64,000 nucleotides of DNA from NCBI RefSeq assembly GCF_011043775.1, contig NZ_JAAKXY010000002.1, positions 744,001 to 808,000 on the forward strand, written 5' to 3'. The notes under the pieces were generated by a model. The model was not told the origin of the DNA, ran no database searches, and saw only the letters and a program-made list of their open reading frames with translations. A program made the translations under genes and the position numbers. Within the stretch, counting starts at the first letter, position 1; every line of letters begins with the position of its first letter. Origin of the DNA: Natronolimnobius sp. AArcel1 (GTDB lineage Archaea; Halobacteriota; Halobacteria; Halobacteriales; Natrialbaceae). Of this stretch, positions 1-6,495 are shown piece by piece.

Positions 1-729
1 GACGGTGGGATGGCTGTATCGGATTCCGGTGGTGTCCATCCGGATGCAGGTGAGTCGTCAACGATCGACGTTTCGTCGTTGACGAGCGTGGAAACGCGCG
101 ATGCGAGTGGATTTGGACGACTCGTCGATGCAGAGCTTCGATTGGCGCTTCGGGGACGGCAACGGTGGTGGTACGCCGGTGCGCTTGGATTCGTTTTCGT
201 TCCGCTTTTCAGCCTCGTCACCGCTGGTTCGGCAGACGTCCCGGTCGATACCTTCCGGCAACTAGCTCTTCCGCTCGCGTACGTGTGGCCGATATTCATC
301 TGGTCCGCGATGGGCGTTCGTCCGAGCCAACACCAGATGACAGAACTCGTGTGGTCGTCTCAACGACCGGTCGGTCAACTGCTCTCGGAGTGGATTGCTG
401 GCGTTCTCGTGGCCATCGGTATCGGGAGTGGGTTGCTTGTCGCGTTCCTCGCAGCGGGCGAGACAGCACTGGCTCTCGGATTCGCGAGTGCCATCCTGTT
501 TGCCCCGTCGCTGGCCATTGCGGCAGGTATCTGGAGTCGAACGCCTCGAATGTTCGAACTTACCTACCTGCTCCTGTGGTATTTTGGCCCGCTCAACGGC
601 GGCGTTCCGGTCGATTTCATCGGTGTGACGACAGCTAGCCTCGAGCAAGGCGTTCCAATCGCGTTCATTGGGGCAAGCGTCGTCTTGCTCGGTGTTGCAC
701 TCGCTCGCCGTAAATCCGAGATCCAATAG
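1..729 (+). CDS. Polytopic membrane protein, probable ABC-2-type permease subunit (possibly 5' partial)
   Basis: The reading frame is open from the first base of the window. An ATG lies at 10, but the true start may be upstream. From that ATG the product is 239 residues with about six hydrophobic segments (roughly 55-75, 85-105, 125-150, 153-175, 185-200 and 215-235) after a polar N-terminus. A cytoplasmic stretch TELVWSSQRPVGQLLSEW between segments 2 and 3 resembles the loop of ABC-2 efflux permeases. No ATPase partner is visible because it would lie to the left. The membrane location is clear from the hydrophobicity. The ABC-2 assignment is inferred from the layout only. Confidence 0.55.
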   Translation, partial: DGGMAVSDSGGVHPDAGESSTIDVSSLTSVETRDASGFGRLVDAELRLALRGRQRWWYAGALGFVFVPLFSLVTAGSADVPVDTFRQLALPLAYVWPIFIWSAMGVRPSQHQMTELVWSSQRPVGQLLSEWIAGVLVAIGIGSGLLVAFLAAGETALALGFASAILFAPSLAIAAGIWSRTPRMFELTYLLLWYFGPLNGGVPVDFIGVTTASLEQGVPIAFIGASVVLLGVALARRKSEIQ

Positions 730-849
730 CTTCTCTGTACGGCCCAACGATTCGGCTCCTTCGACAGTGTCTCGGATTCCTTCTTGAGTGCGTTTGTACA
801 ATACTGGATTACGTGAGCCGACGGACTCGAGTCCGAGTTCGAACCCGCG

Positions 850-1047
850 TTACTCGTGGCCAGTACCCGACGAGTTTGGGTCCGGCCCGACCAGCAGTTC
901 GGGGGCGACCCGACAGCCGCAGGGCTTGACGTAGGCGTTGCCGGGGCCGAGCACGACGGTCATCGTCGTCGGGTTGCCACAGGCGGAACAGGTGCCGAGG
1001 ACTGACGACTCGTCGGCTGGCTCGTCGCCAGTGGTATCGGCGGTCAT
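850..1047 (-). CDS. Small CxxC/CxC zinc-ribbon-like protein, function unknown
   Basis: This is a 65-residue acidic protein. A CSAC motif and a later CGC motif, about 18 residues apart, could bind one zinc ion. The ends are polar and probably disordered. It has no transmembrane segment. Small proteins with paired cysteine motifs are common in haloarchaea and many affect growth or stress, but I do not recognise this family. It stands alone, with a 120-base gap to the permease gene and a long intergenic region on its other side. The ATG start leaves the whole cysteine region intact. Confidence 0.6.
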   Translation of the reverse strand: MTADTTGDEPADESSVLGTCSACGNPTTMTVVLGPGNAYVKPCGCRVAPELLVGPDPNSSGTGHE

Positions 1048-1150
1048 CGGCGCTGCCCGCTGGTTGAGTGACTAGCCTCGAGTCGTCGTGTCGGGTCCTC
1101 GAGTGGTGGTGCTGGTGCTCGAGGTGTGCGATTCGACTGGTGTGCGGGAT

Positions 1151-1159
1151 GTTTATATC
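1151..1159 (+). promoter_or_regulatory. TATA box for the structured RNA candidate
   Basis: GTTTATATC fits the haloarchaeal TATA consensus. Initiation about 26 bases downstream would fall near 1180, just before the first hairpin of the RNA candidate. Confidence 0.4.
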
Positions 1160-1180
1160 CCGGTAGAATGAACGGAATCA

Positions 1181-1271
1181 TGCTTGCAAAACCTTGTGGG
1201 GTTTTGGAAGCCGTCTCGGGTGCTCTAACACCCGGGGCATTTCATTCATGCCCGGTTTGGCTTCCAGTTGG
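1181..1271 (+). ncRNA. Candidate structured small RNA
   Basis: Four perfect stems occur in about 80 bases. AAAACC (1188-1193) pairs with GGTTTT (1200-1205). TGGAAGCC (1205-1212) pairs with GGCTTCCA (1259-1266) and encloses two hairpins: CGGGTG/CACCCG (1217-1222 with 1229-1234) and GGGCAT/ATGCCC (1235-1240 with 1248-1253). Base T1205 can join only one of the first two stems. The result is a hairpin followed by a three-way junction. A TATA-like box lies at 1151-1159. The overlapping frame 1126-1341 has no coding character. It is not a tRNA, 5S or SRP RNA by its motifs. The identity is unknown, and the 3' end is a guess. Confidence 0.42.
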
Positions 1272-1483
1272 AATGTTGATGTGTGGTGACTTATATCTAC
1301 TGTTATGTGAGGAGAATAGATGTGTGTCCGGCAGTGGGTAGACAGGGTGTTTCGACGTCAGAGAGTGTGTGGGAGGGCCGTACATACGGTTCAAACACCA
1401 AATGAGAACACGACTGCTCGACCCGTGTGCATACTGACGGTTGGCGCTCTCTCACGTTCAGCCCCGGTTTGCACGAACCAAAC

Positions 1484-1492
1484 GGTTATTGG
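1484..1492 (+). promoter_or_regulatory. TATA box of the toxin-antitoxin operon
   Basis: GGTTATTGG is centred about 26 bases before the ATG at 1515. This spacing predicts a leaderless transcript and supports 1515 as the start rather than the upstream in-frame codon at 1320. Confidence 0.5.
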
Positions 1493-1514
1493 GCCCCGTC
1501 ACGATAGTCAGAGT

Positions 1515-1835
1515 ATGAGCCAAGGACGCGATGACGCGGGCCGGTTCGAGGAGTCCGTTACCGAACAAGATATCCTCAAAGTATTCGACTACGAGGATGA
1601 TCCAGTCCTCACAGCGCCAGAAGTTGCTGACGGTCTTCGGCGATTTGGGAAGCAAATCACCCCTGAAGGGGTCCGAAACCGACTTGGTGAGATGGACGAG
1701 AAAGGTCTTGTAAGCCGCAAAAAGCTCGGTGCGAGAGCTGTGGGATGGTGGGCAGAGGTAGCCCCCGAACTTGATTCTACCACTGCCGACACGATTGACT
1801 CGAGAAAAGAGTCTGACGAGTGGGAGGAATTGTAG
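1515..1835 (+). CDS. Winged-helix DNA-binding protein, probable antitoxin
   Basis: This 106-residue protein has a predicted winged-helix core at about residues 28-80: a helix-turn-helix (TAPEVADGLRRFGKQITPEGV), a recognition helix and a short wing ending in VGWW. The C-terminus is acidic. The gene lies six bases before a RelE/ParE-like gene in the same direction, the usual antitoxin-toxin order. I infer that it binds and neutralises the toxin and represses the shared promoter. The ATG at 1515 is favoured over an in-frame start at 1320 because of the TATA spacing and because the upstream extension has no acidic bias. It could instead be a plain regulator. Confidence 0.7.
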   Translation: MSQGRDDAGRFEESVTEQDILKVFDYEDDPVLTAPEVADGLRRFGKQITPEGVRNRLGEMDEKGLVSRKKLGARAVGWWAEVAPELDSTTADTIDSRKESDEWEEL

Positions 1836-1841
1836 CGAGAG

Positions 1842-2090
1842 ATGGCGACAGTGTTGTTGCATCCAGACGTAGAGAAGGAACTGGACTCTCTCCCAAACGA
1901 TATCGAGGATCGAATTCGATCAAAATTGACTGAGGCTGGGGAGAATCCGGACCGTCACCTCAAACCGCTTAACGGACGAGATGAGTACTCGCTCCGCATC
2001 GGGAAACGACGAGCAATTATCGATTGGATCCACGAACAGGACGAACTTCGCGTCCTGGAACTCGATACTCGAGACACAGTATATCAGTAG
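1842..2090 (+). CDS. RelE/ParE-superfamily toxin
   Basis: The 82 residues follow the RelE/ParE fold: two N-terminal helices (VEKELDSLPNDIEDRIRSKL), then strands with the basic core LRIGKRRAIIDWI and a final strand VLELDTRDTVY. RelE members are ribosome-dependent mRNA endonucleases and ParE members poison gyrase. The sequence alone does not decide which applies here. It has the usual length for the family. It starts six bases after the winged-helix gene and is almost certainly co-transcribed with it. The basic patch and C-terminal Tyr would suit RNA contact, but this is inference. Confidence 0.8.
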   Translation: MATVLLHPDVEKELDSLPNDIEDRIRSKLTEAGENPDRHLKPLNGRDEYSLRIGKRRAIIDWIHEQDELRVLELDTRDTVYQ

Positions 2091-2169
2091 AACAGCCAAT
2101 CGCGACTCGAGGCGGCGGGTTCCGATCATCGTCGGAGTCGCTCGTCGAGACCGGTTGGCCTGACCAGTA

Positions 2170-2559
2170 TCAGGATTGTGCCCACTCGAGGGCCGCCTCG
2201 AGGTCGGTAAAGTTCTCAACATCAGCGCCGTCGGACTCGATAGTCGATTTTACTGCCAACGCTGTGATTCCCGGGGCGACGAAGCCGGCTTTTTCGACGC
2301 CCGCGTAGGCGATGTTCGTGGACCAGGCGTCGCGCATGAACTCCTGGGTCTCTTTGGGCAGTTGCGTCGTTTCACCGAACACAGCAAGCGTCGCGTCGAT
2401 ATCGGCTCGTTTCCCACGTTCGCGATAGTGATCGCTTGCCGCCTCGAGGTCGCCATCGGCGAAGCCCTGCCAGCCGGTCATATCCCAGATGCCAACGCGA
2501 CCGCGTTTTTCGAAGCCCCACTCGTACTCTGCCGGGTCTGCAAATGTGCTCGATTGCAT
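2170..2559 (-). CDS. SpoIIAA/STAS-SEC14-like small protein
   Basis: The product has 129 residues. The alternation of strands and helices, GRVGIWDMTGWQGF near the middle of the first half and AWSTNIAYAGVEKAGFVAP followed by a helix, matches the SpoIIAA-like (STAS/SEC14) family, whose role is poorly known. The frame stays open far upstream, but a TATA box at 2581-2590 points to a leaderless start at the ATG at 2559. It lies downstream of pheA on the same strand with a 100-base gap and probably has its own transcript. The family call is moderate and the function is not known. Confidence 0.6.
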   Translation of the reverse strand: MQSSTFADPAEYEWGFEKRGRVGIWDMTGWQGFADGDLEAASDHYRERGKRADIDATLAVFGETTQLPKETQEFMRDAWSTNIAYAGVEKAGFVAPGITALAVKSTIESDGADVENFTDLEAALEWAQS

Positions 2560-2580
2560 ACCTGCTGCTACCGAGCATCC

Positions 2581-2590
2581 AGTTATAAAG
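2581..2590 (-). promoter_or_regulatory. TATA box of the SpoIIAA-like gene
   Basis: On the minus strand this reads CTTTATAACT. It is centred about 27 bases before the ATG at 2559, predicting a leaderless mRNA and fixing the start codon. Confidence 0.55.
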
Positions 2591-2662
2591 CGTCTTGCTA
2601 ACTGTGTCGTGACGGGCGCTAATACGGGTTTAGAGGTGGTGATCTCGAGACAGCAACCCGGC

Positions 2663-3481
2663 TTACTTGACGACGTGTTCCGTATCGTACGATCCCAGCC
2701 GGCGCACCCAGCCATTCTCCGCGAGCGCTTCAATCTCCTCGAGTGCGTCCTGCGTTCGCGTCTCGTACAGGCCGGCCTCGATATCGATGTGGAAGACGTA
2801 ATCGCCCAGTCGCTGGCCGCTCGGGCGCGACTCGACGCGGGCCATGTTGATATCGCGCTCGGCGAAGGGCTCGAGCATCTCGAGCAAGAGCCCGGGGTAG
2901 TCAACGTCGGGGTAGACGACGAGCGAGGTCTTGCCGCCGCCACTCGAGCGCGCGTCGGTCGGCGCGATGGCGAAGAAGCGGGTCGCGTTCGAGTCCTGAT
3001 CCTGAATATCCTCCGCGAGCACCTCGAGATTCGTTCCGTTCTCGGAATTTGCGGGGTGGCCGATTCCTGCCACCGACGGATCGTCGCGGGCGAACTCGAC
3101 GCCCTGGGCCGTGCTTGCGACGGCCTCGAGCGTCGCGTCCGGGAACTCTCGCTCGAGGTAGGATCGACACTGTGCGAGTGCCTGGGAGTGGCTGGCGATG
3201 GTGTCGAAGCCTTCACCCTGGGCGAGTAAGGCGTGGCGGATCGGCGTGACGATTTCGCGGACGACGGCGACGTCGTACTCTGCGAGCGCGTCCAGACTCT
3301 CCGTGACGGAGCCTTCGATACTGTTCTCGATAGGAATCACGCCGCGGTCGTACTCGCCGGTCGCGACGGCGTCGACGATTGCCGTCACCGACTGGCGGAA
3401 ATCGATTTCGCCGTCATCAGCGACTGCCGTCGTCGCGCGATGCGAATAGGTCCCTTCAGGTCCGAGCGTCACTGCAGTCAT
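2663..3481 (-). CDS. pheA: Prephenate dehydratase
   Basis: It converts prephenate to phenylpyruvate in phenylalanine synthesis. The 272 residues hold an N-terminal periplasmic-binding-like catalytic domain (GPEGTYSHRA at the start, IPIENSIEGSV near 50-60, and the catalytic NATRFF motif near 167-172). An ACT domain follows, with ESRPSGQRLGDYVFHID, the phenylalanine-binding signature for feedback inhibition. It is a monofunctional enzyme with no fused chorismate mutase, as is common in archaea. An AAAAG-type TATA element near 3508 gives a short leader. pheST lies 1.2 kb away. Confidence 0.95.
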   Translation of the reverse strand: MTAVTLGPEGTYSHRATTAVADDGEIDFRQSVTAIVDAVATGEYDRGVIPIENSIEGSVTESLDALAEYDVAVVREIVTPIRHALLAQGEGFDTIASHSQALAQCRSYLEREFPDATLEAVASTAQGVEFARDDPSVAGIGHPANSENGTNLEVLAEDIQDQDSNATRFFAIAPTDARSSGGGKTSLVVYPDVDYPGLLLEMLEPFAERDINMARVESRPSGQRLGDYVFHIDIEAGLYETRTQDALEEIEALAENGWVRRLGSYDTEHVVK

Positions 3482-3597
3482 TGGTGCCCTCTAACAGGGT
3501 TGGCGTCAAAAGAACGTCGGGATAGCACTCAGTTGCACAGCAATGGCTCTTGATATCGACTGACTGCCCGAAAAATCCCGTGCCCCAACGGTTTCCG

Positions 3598-3906
3598 TCA
3601 CTCCTCGAGGTGGTCGATTCCTTGCTTCGAGACGTTCGCCTCCGTAATCTCGCCCGGCATCCAGTCTGGTTTGTCGTCAGGCGCAGTCTGCTCCCACGCC
3701 CACCCTTCGTAAATGTGGACTTTATCCGTGCCCTTCTCGCGGAGTTGCAGTTCAACACGCTCTGCATCCTCCTCGCTCGAGCCAGGCTCGAGGCGTCGGG
3801 CTGCTTTCAGTGCCGCCTGTCGGGGCGTGTTCCCTGAGAAGACACTTGTTTCCTCCCCGCTCGATTCCCGCAGTGCGAAGTTGCGCTTACCGTCTTCACG
3901 TACCAT
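3598..3906 (-). CDS. Non-histone chromosomal protein MC1
   Basis: The product has 102 residues from the ATG at 3906. It matches MC1 along most of its length: NFALR near the start, then FSGNTPRQAALKAARR, REKGTDKVHIYEGW and DKPDWMPGEITEANVSKQGI. MC1 is a small monomeric DNA-binding protein of methanogens and haloarchaea that bends and compacts DNA. A GTG ten codons upstream (3936) would add residues absent from the family. A TATA-like sequence near 3944-3953 suits the shorter form. The central part carries an acidic insertion (SSEEDAERVE) compared with methanogen MC1, which fits halophilic adaptation. Confidence 0.9.
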   Translation of the reverse strand: MVREDGKRNFALRESSGEETSVFSGNTPRQAALKAARRLEPGSSEEDAERVELQLREKGTDKVHIYEGWAWEQTAPDDKPDWMPGEITEANVSKQGIDHLEE

Positions 3907-4104
3907 ATATTTCGCCTCCGTGTCAATCCAGCACACGGCCCGACATAAAGATATCCCCGCAAATCGACCGACTGCGGCGGTATCTTTAAGTAATTCGCCT
4001 GCGGATCATACCCGCACTACCTGCAATTTGTGACACTCGTTACCTTCCTAGATAGTCTCTCGAATCAGTGAATTTGGGGGTCATCTGATGTGCCGTCGAA
4101 AACA

Positions 4105-4117
4105 CTTAAGTATATCC
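4105..4117 (+). promoter_or_regulatory. TATA box of the small AbrB-like gene
   Basis: CTTAAGTATATCC lies about 30-40 bases before the ATG at 4147, so the leader would be at most a few bases. Confidence 0.5.
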
Positions 4118-4146
4118 TACGGCGAAGTTCGGCATAGAATCCCGCG

Positions 4147-4344
4147 ATGGTACGGAAAAAGAAGCTGAGTCCAAGCGGTGCGAAAGACGACGACGGTAAC
4201 TATCACAACGTACACCTCAACCTCCACGAGGATGAACTCGCAGTCGCGGGCATGGATATCGGTGACGAGGTCTTCGTCCGAGTCCGAGACGGCAAAATCA
4301 TCATCCAAAAGGCAGACGAAGAAGAGGTCGAACACGAGTTCTAA
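4147..4344 (+). CDS. Small AbrB/SpoVT-like (swapped-hairpin) protein
   Basis: The product has 65 residues: a basic N-terminus (MVRKKKLS), then ELAVAGMDIGDEVFVRVRDGKIIIQKAD, which reads as the beta-loop-beta pattern of AbrB-type swapped-hairpin DNA-binding domains, and an acidic tail. Such proteins bind DNA as dimers or act as antitoxins. No toxin gene is adjacent, so a stand-alone regulator is more likely. The gene has its own promoter and is followed by a string of hairpins that may end its transcript. The fold assignment is tentative. Confidence 0.7.
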   Translation: MVRKKKLSPSGAKDDDGNYHNVHLNLHEDELAVAGMDIGDEVFVRVRDGKIIIQKADEEEVEHEF

Positions 4345-4671
4345 ACCGACCTTTTGCTCTGCGCTCACAGCGGCGACGAGCGCCGCTGTTCGCTCGGCAA
4401 AATCTTCAAAAGAGCACTCCGAGCTCTTTTGGACTGGGCGATTCCTTCGGAATCGCTTGCAGTCGGGCGGCAGCGCCGCCCGACGACCTCGCGGGATCGA
4501 AGATCCCGCTTAGCTTCGATGAAAAGCACTCCTCTCTCCGTTCTCTCGCTCCTGTTAGTCGCTCGTTCACATCGGTCGTCGGCCCGCTCGCTCGTTATAC
4601 TCGCTCGCGGTAGCATTGCTGGTCACGGTTGAAAGCCGACCCTGTCCTCGAAAAAGCGGAATTGAGATCGA
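4345..4671. other. Non-coding gap with a hairpin array
   Basis: It lies between the AbrB-like gene and the end of pheT. The left half (4367-4509) is a run of five perfect hairpins, listed separately. The right half is rich in CTCGCTC-type repeats. Frames here are open only by chance and I see no gene. Confidence 0.6.
4367..4509. repeat. Five consecutive perfect inverted repeats
   Basis: The stems are: 9 bp at 4367-4375/4381-4389; 9 bp at 4407-4415/4423-4431; 8 bp at 4438-4445/4449-4456 with loop TTC; 10 bp at 4462-4471/4475-4484 with loop AGC; 8 bp at 4491-4498/4502-4509 with loop GAA. All differ in sequence, so this is not a CRISPR or a tandem repeat. Three stems have 3-base loops. The array sits between two genes that converge, where it could act as a bidirectional termination or mRNA-end element, or as a cruciform-forming site. 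Confidence 0.75.
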
Positions 4672-6495
4672 TCAGCGCAGTGCCGCGAGATCGAACTCGA
4701 AGCCTGCTACGGGCACCTCGAGGTCGTGCTCGACGAGCACCTTTGGATGTACCTCGCCGATGACGCCGACTTCCTCGCCATCGATGACGACGCTCGCCGT
4801 TCGACCCGAAATGTAGGTGGGGTGTTCCGTCGGCGGCGTCTCGAGGTCGACATCGAACTTGCGACAGAGCGCCTGCAGGCGCGCTTTGGCGTCCTCGTAG
4901 CCCGCATCGTGGCTTGCGAGGACGGCACCGACGCGGCGGCGTTCCGTAACGCCAGTATTTTCGCTTTCATCGACTTCAGCGGTGAACCCGATTTCCGCGA
5001 GATCCTGCGGGTACGCGCGGTGGGTGTTGCGCTCTAAGACCATCAATAGTGATGGCGTGACCCATGTCCGAAGCATGGTGAAGTCCTCGCTGTAGGGGCC
5101 TTTGATCGTCGCTGGCTTGCCCGCGCCGTAGACATCGTCGTCGGGCGAGACGTCGACGCGCTCGTAGTTCTCCTCCTCGCTGATCATGTGGAAGTTCAGC
5201 AGATCCTCGAAGCCGAGGCCGACGAGTTGCTCGCGGACGGATCGCTCGAGGCGAGAGCGCTCGTGGCGGCCACCGACGGTTCCCACGTCGGGATAGCGCG
5301 GCTCGAGTTCGTTGAACCCGTAGGCGCGCCCGAGGTCGTCGATGACGTCCAGCGGATGAAGGACGTCGACGCGGTACGGTGGGATCGTGACGTCGTAGAC
5401 GAGAGTGTCTGTTGGCGCGTCGCCGCCAGCCTGCGTCTCGCCCGAACCGTCTGGGGTGTCGCGTTCCTCGAGTCCATCTCGATCCGCAAGCGGTGTGATG
5501 GTGCTCTCGTCTTCATCTGTCTCTCCGTCCGTGCGTTTCGTGGCGTCGAGTCCCGACCGTTCGGCCAGATCAATCACGTCCTCGGGGTCGAGATCAATGC
5601 CAAGAATGGTCTCGATTCGACTGTGGGCGACCGTCTTCGTCTTCGTGGAGAGATCCGGCCGAACGAGTTCGTGATCTGGATAGTTGACCGTGACCTCCTC
5701 GATGGTTGCGCCGCGCGCCGCGAGGGCGTAGCAGACGATGTTCAGCATCTTATCAATCGTCCACTGGTCCGTGCCGGTCATCTCGACGAACAGGTCTCTC
5801 GAGTCGGTCGTGACCTCGGTGCGCCGGCCGTTGATCACCGGCGGGAACGAGAACAGCCCGAGATCGTCGTAGATCGCTGGGTAGCGCTCGTACTCACTGA
5901 CGAGGTCGGCGTAGGTCTGGCCGGTCTGGTGGTCCTCGAGAACGCCTGCGGGCGACATCTCGTCGTTCGAATCGAGTGGGACGAATGTGTCTTCTTCAGG
6001 TTCGACGCCGACGTACTCGATGGTTGGGTTGCCCTCGGTGGGCGCAGTCCCTTTTATCATCGTCAGGTCGTGAATCCCAATCGCGCCCTTCGCGCGCTTG
6101 CGCCCCATCGTCGCGTGCAGTTTCTCCTGTAACTGGATGAGCGAGTCGAGGCTGTCCTCGTCGAGGTTCACGTCGCGGATGATCGCCCCAGTGACGTACG
6201 GGCGCTCCTCGGGGACGGAGTCAGCGACCTCGATGGTCCACTCGGCCGAGTTCGTCGAGGGAACGTGCACACCTCGAGAGTCGCCGTACTGGTAGCCAAG
6301 CGAGCGGGCGACGCCTTCGACCGAGAGCCGGTCGAGACGGTCCGGCGCGAACTCGAGTTCGAACGCACCGTCTTCGGTTCGACCTTCGAACTCGAGGCCG
6401 AGGCCGAACAGGTCCTCCTTGAGTTGCTCGTCGTCCGTGTCGTCGCGGTCGGTCAGCGCACGCAGTTCGTCAGGGTCGATATCGACAGTGGGCAT
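4672..6495 (-). CDS. pheT: Phenylalanyl-tRNA synthetase beta subunit
   Basis: This is the beta subunit of the alpha2-beta2 enzyme that charges tRNA-Phe. The 607 residues follow the archaeal/eukaryal form without the bacterial N-terminal OB-domain. They include the B3/B4 editing region, the B5 domain and the catalytic-like fold with LERNTHRAYPQDLAEIG. Near residues 320-360 there is a long acidic insertion (between the segment ending in GLDATKR and DTLVYDVTIPPYRVD) that looks disordered and may be a haloarchaeal addition. It overlaps the pheS stop by one base, so the two are translationally coupled. Confidence 0.96.
   Translation of the reverse strand: MPTVDIDPDELRALTDRDDTDDEQLKEDLFGLGLEFEGRTEDGAFELEFAPDRLDRLSVEGVARSLGYQYGDSRGVHVPSTNSAEWTIEVADSVPEERPYVTGAIIRDVNLDEDSLDSLIQLQEKLHATMGRKRAKGAIGIHDLTMIKGTAPTEGNPTIEYVGVEPEEDTFVPLDSNDEMSPAGVLEDHQTGQTYADLVSEYERYPAIYDDLGLFSFPPVINGRRTEVTTDSRDLFVEMTGTDQWTIDKMLNIVCYALAARGATIEEVTVNYPDHELVRPDLSTKTKTVAHSRIETILGIDLDPEDVIDLAERSGLDATKRTDGETDEDESTITPLADRDGLEERDTPDGSGETQAGGDAPTDTLVYDVTIPPYRVDVLHPLDVIDDLGRAYGFNELEPRYPDVGTVGGRHERSRLERSVREQLVGLGFEDLLNFHMISEEENYERVDVSPDDDVYGAGKPATIKGPYSEDFTMLRTWVTPSLLMVLERNTHRAYPQDLAEIGFTAEVDESENTGVTERRRVGAVLASHDAGYEDAKARLQALCRKFDVDLETPPTEHPTYISGRTASVVIDGEEVGVIGEVHPKVLVEHDLEVPVAGFEFDLAALR

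Larger units (their letters stand above)
1048..1514. other. 467-base intergenic region
   Basis: It lies between the zinc-ribbon gene and the toxin-antitoxin pair. It contains the structured RNA candidate with its TATA box, a second TATA-like sequence at 1291-1296 (TTATAT), and the toxin-antitoxin promoter at its right end. I see no credible protein gene here. Confidence 0.6.

Noticed and set aside
822-835. 14-base palindrome CGGACTCGAGTCCG as an operator
   Set aside because: It contains the very common CTCGAG and lies between gene ends rather than at a promoter.
1126-1341. 71-codon plus-strand ORF
   Set aside because: It lies on the structured RNA candidate, its composition (Cys, Met and Leu rich, few acids) is unlike haloarchaeal proteins, and it has no homology signal.
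2489-3229. 246-codon ORF antisense to pheA
   Set aside because: Shadow frame of a certain prephenate dehydratase; no promoter or motif.
4367-4509. CRISPR array
   Set aside because: The inverted repeats differ in sequence and no direct repeats with spacers are present.
5188-6132. 314-codon ORF antisense to pheT
   Set aside because: High GC keeps antisense frames open. The frame opposite a clear pheT has no domain pattern.
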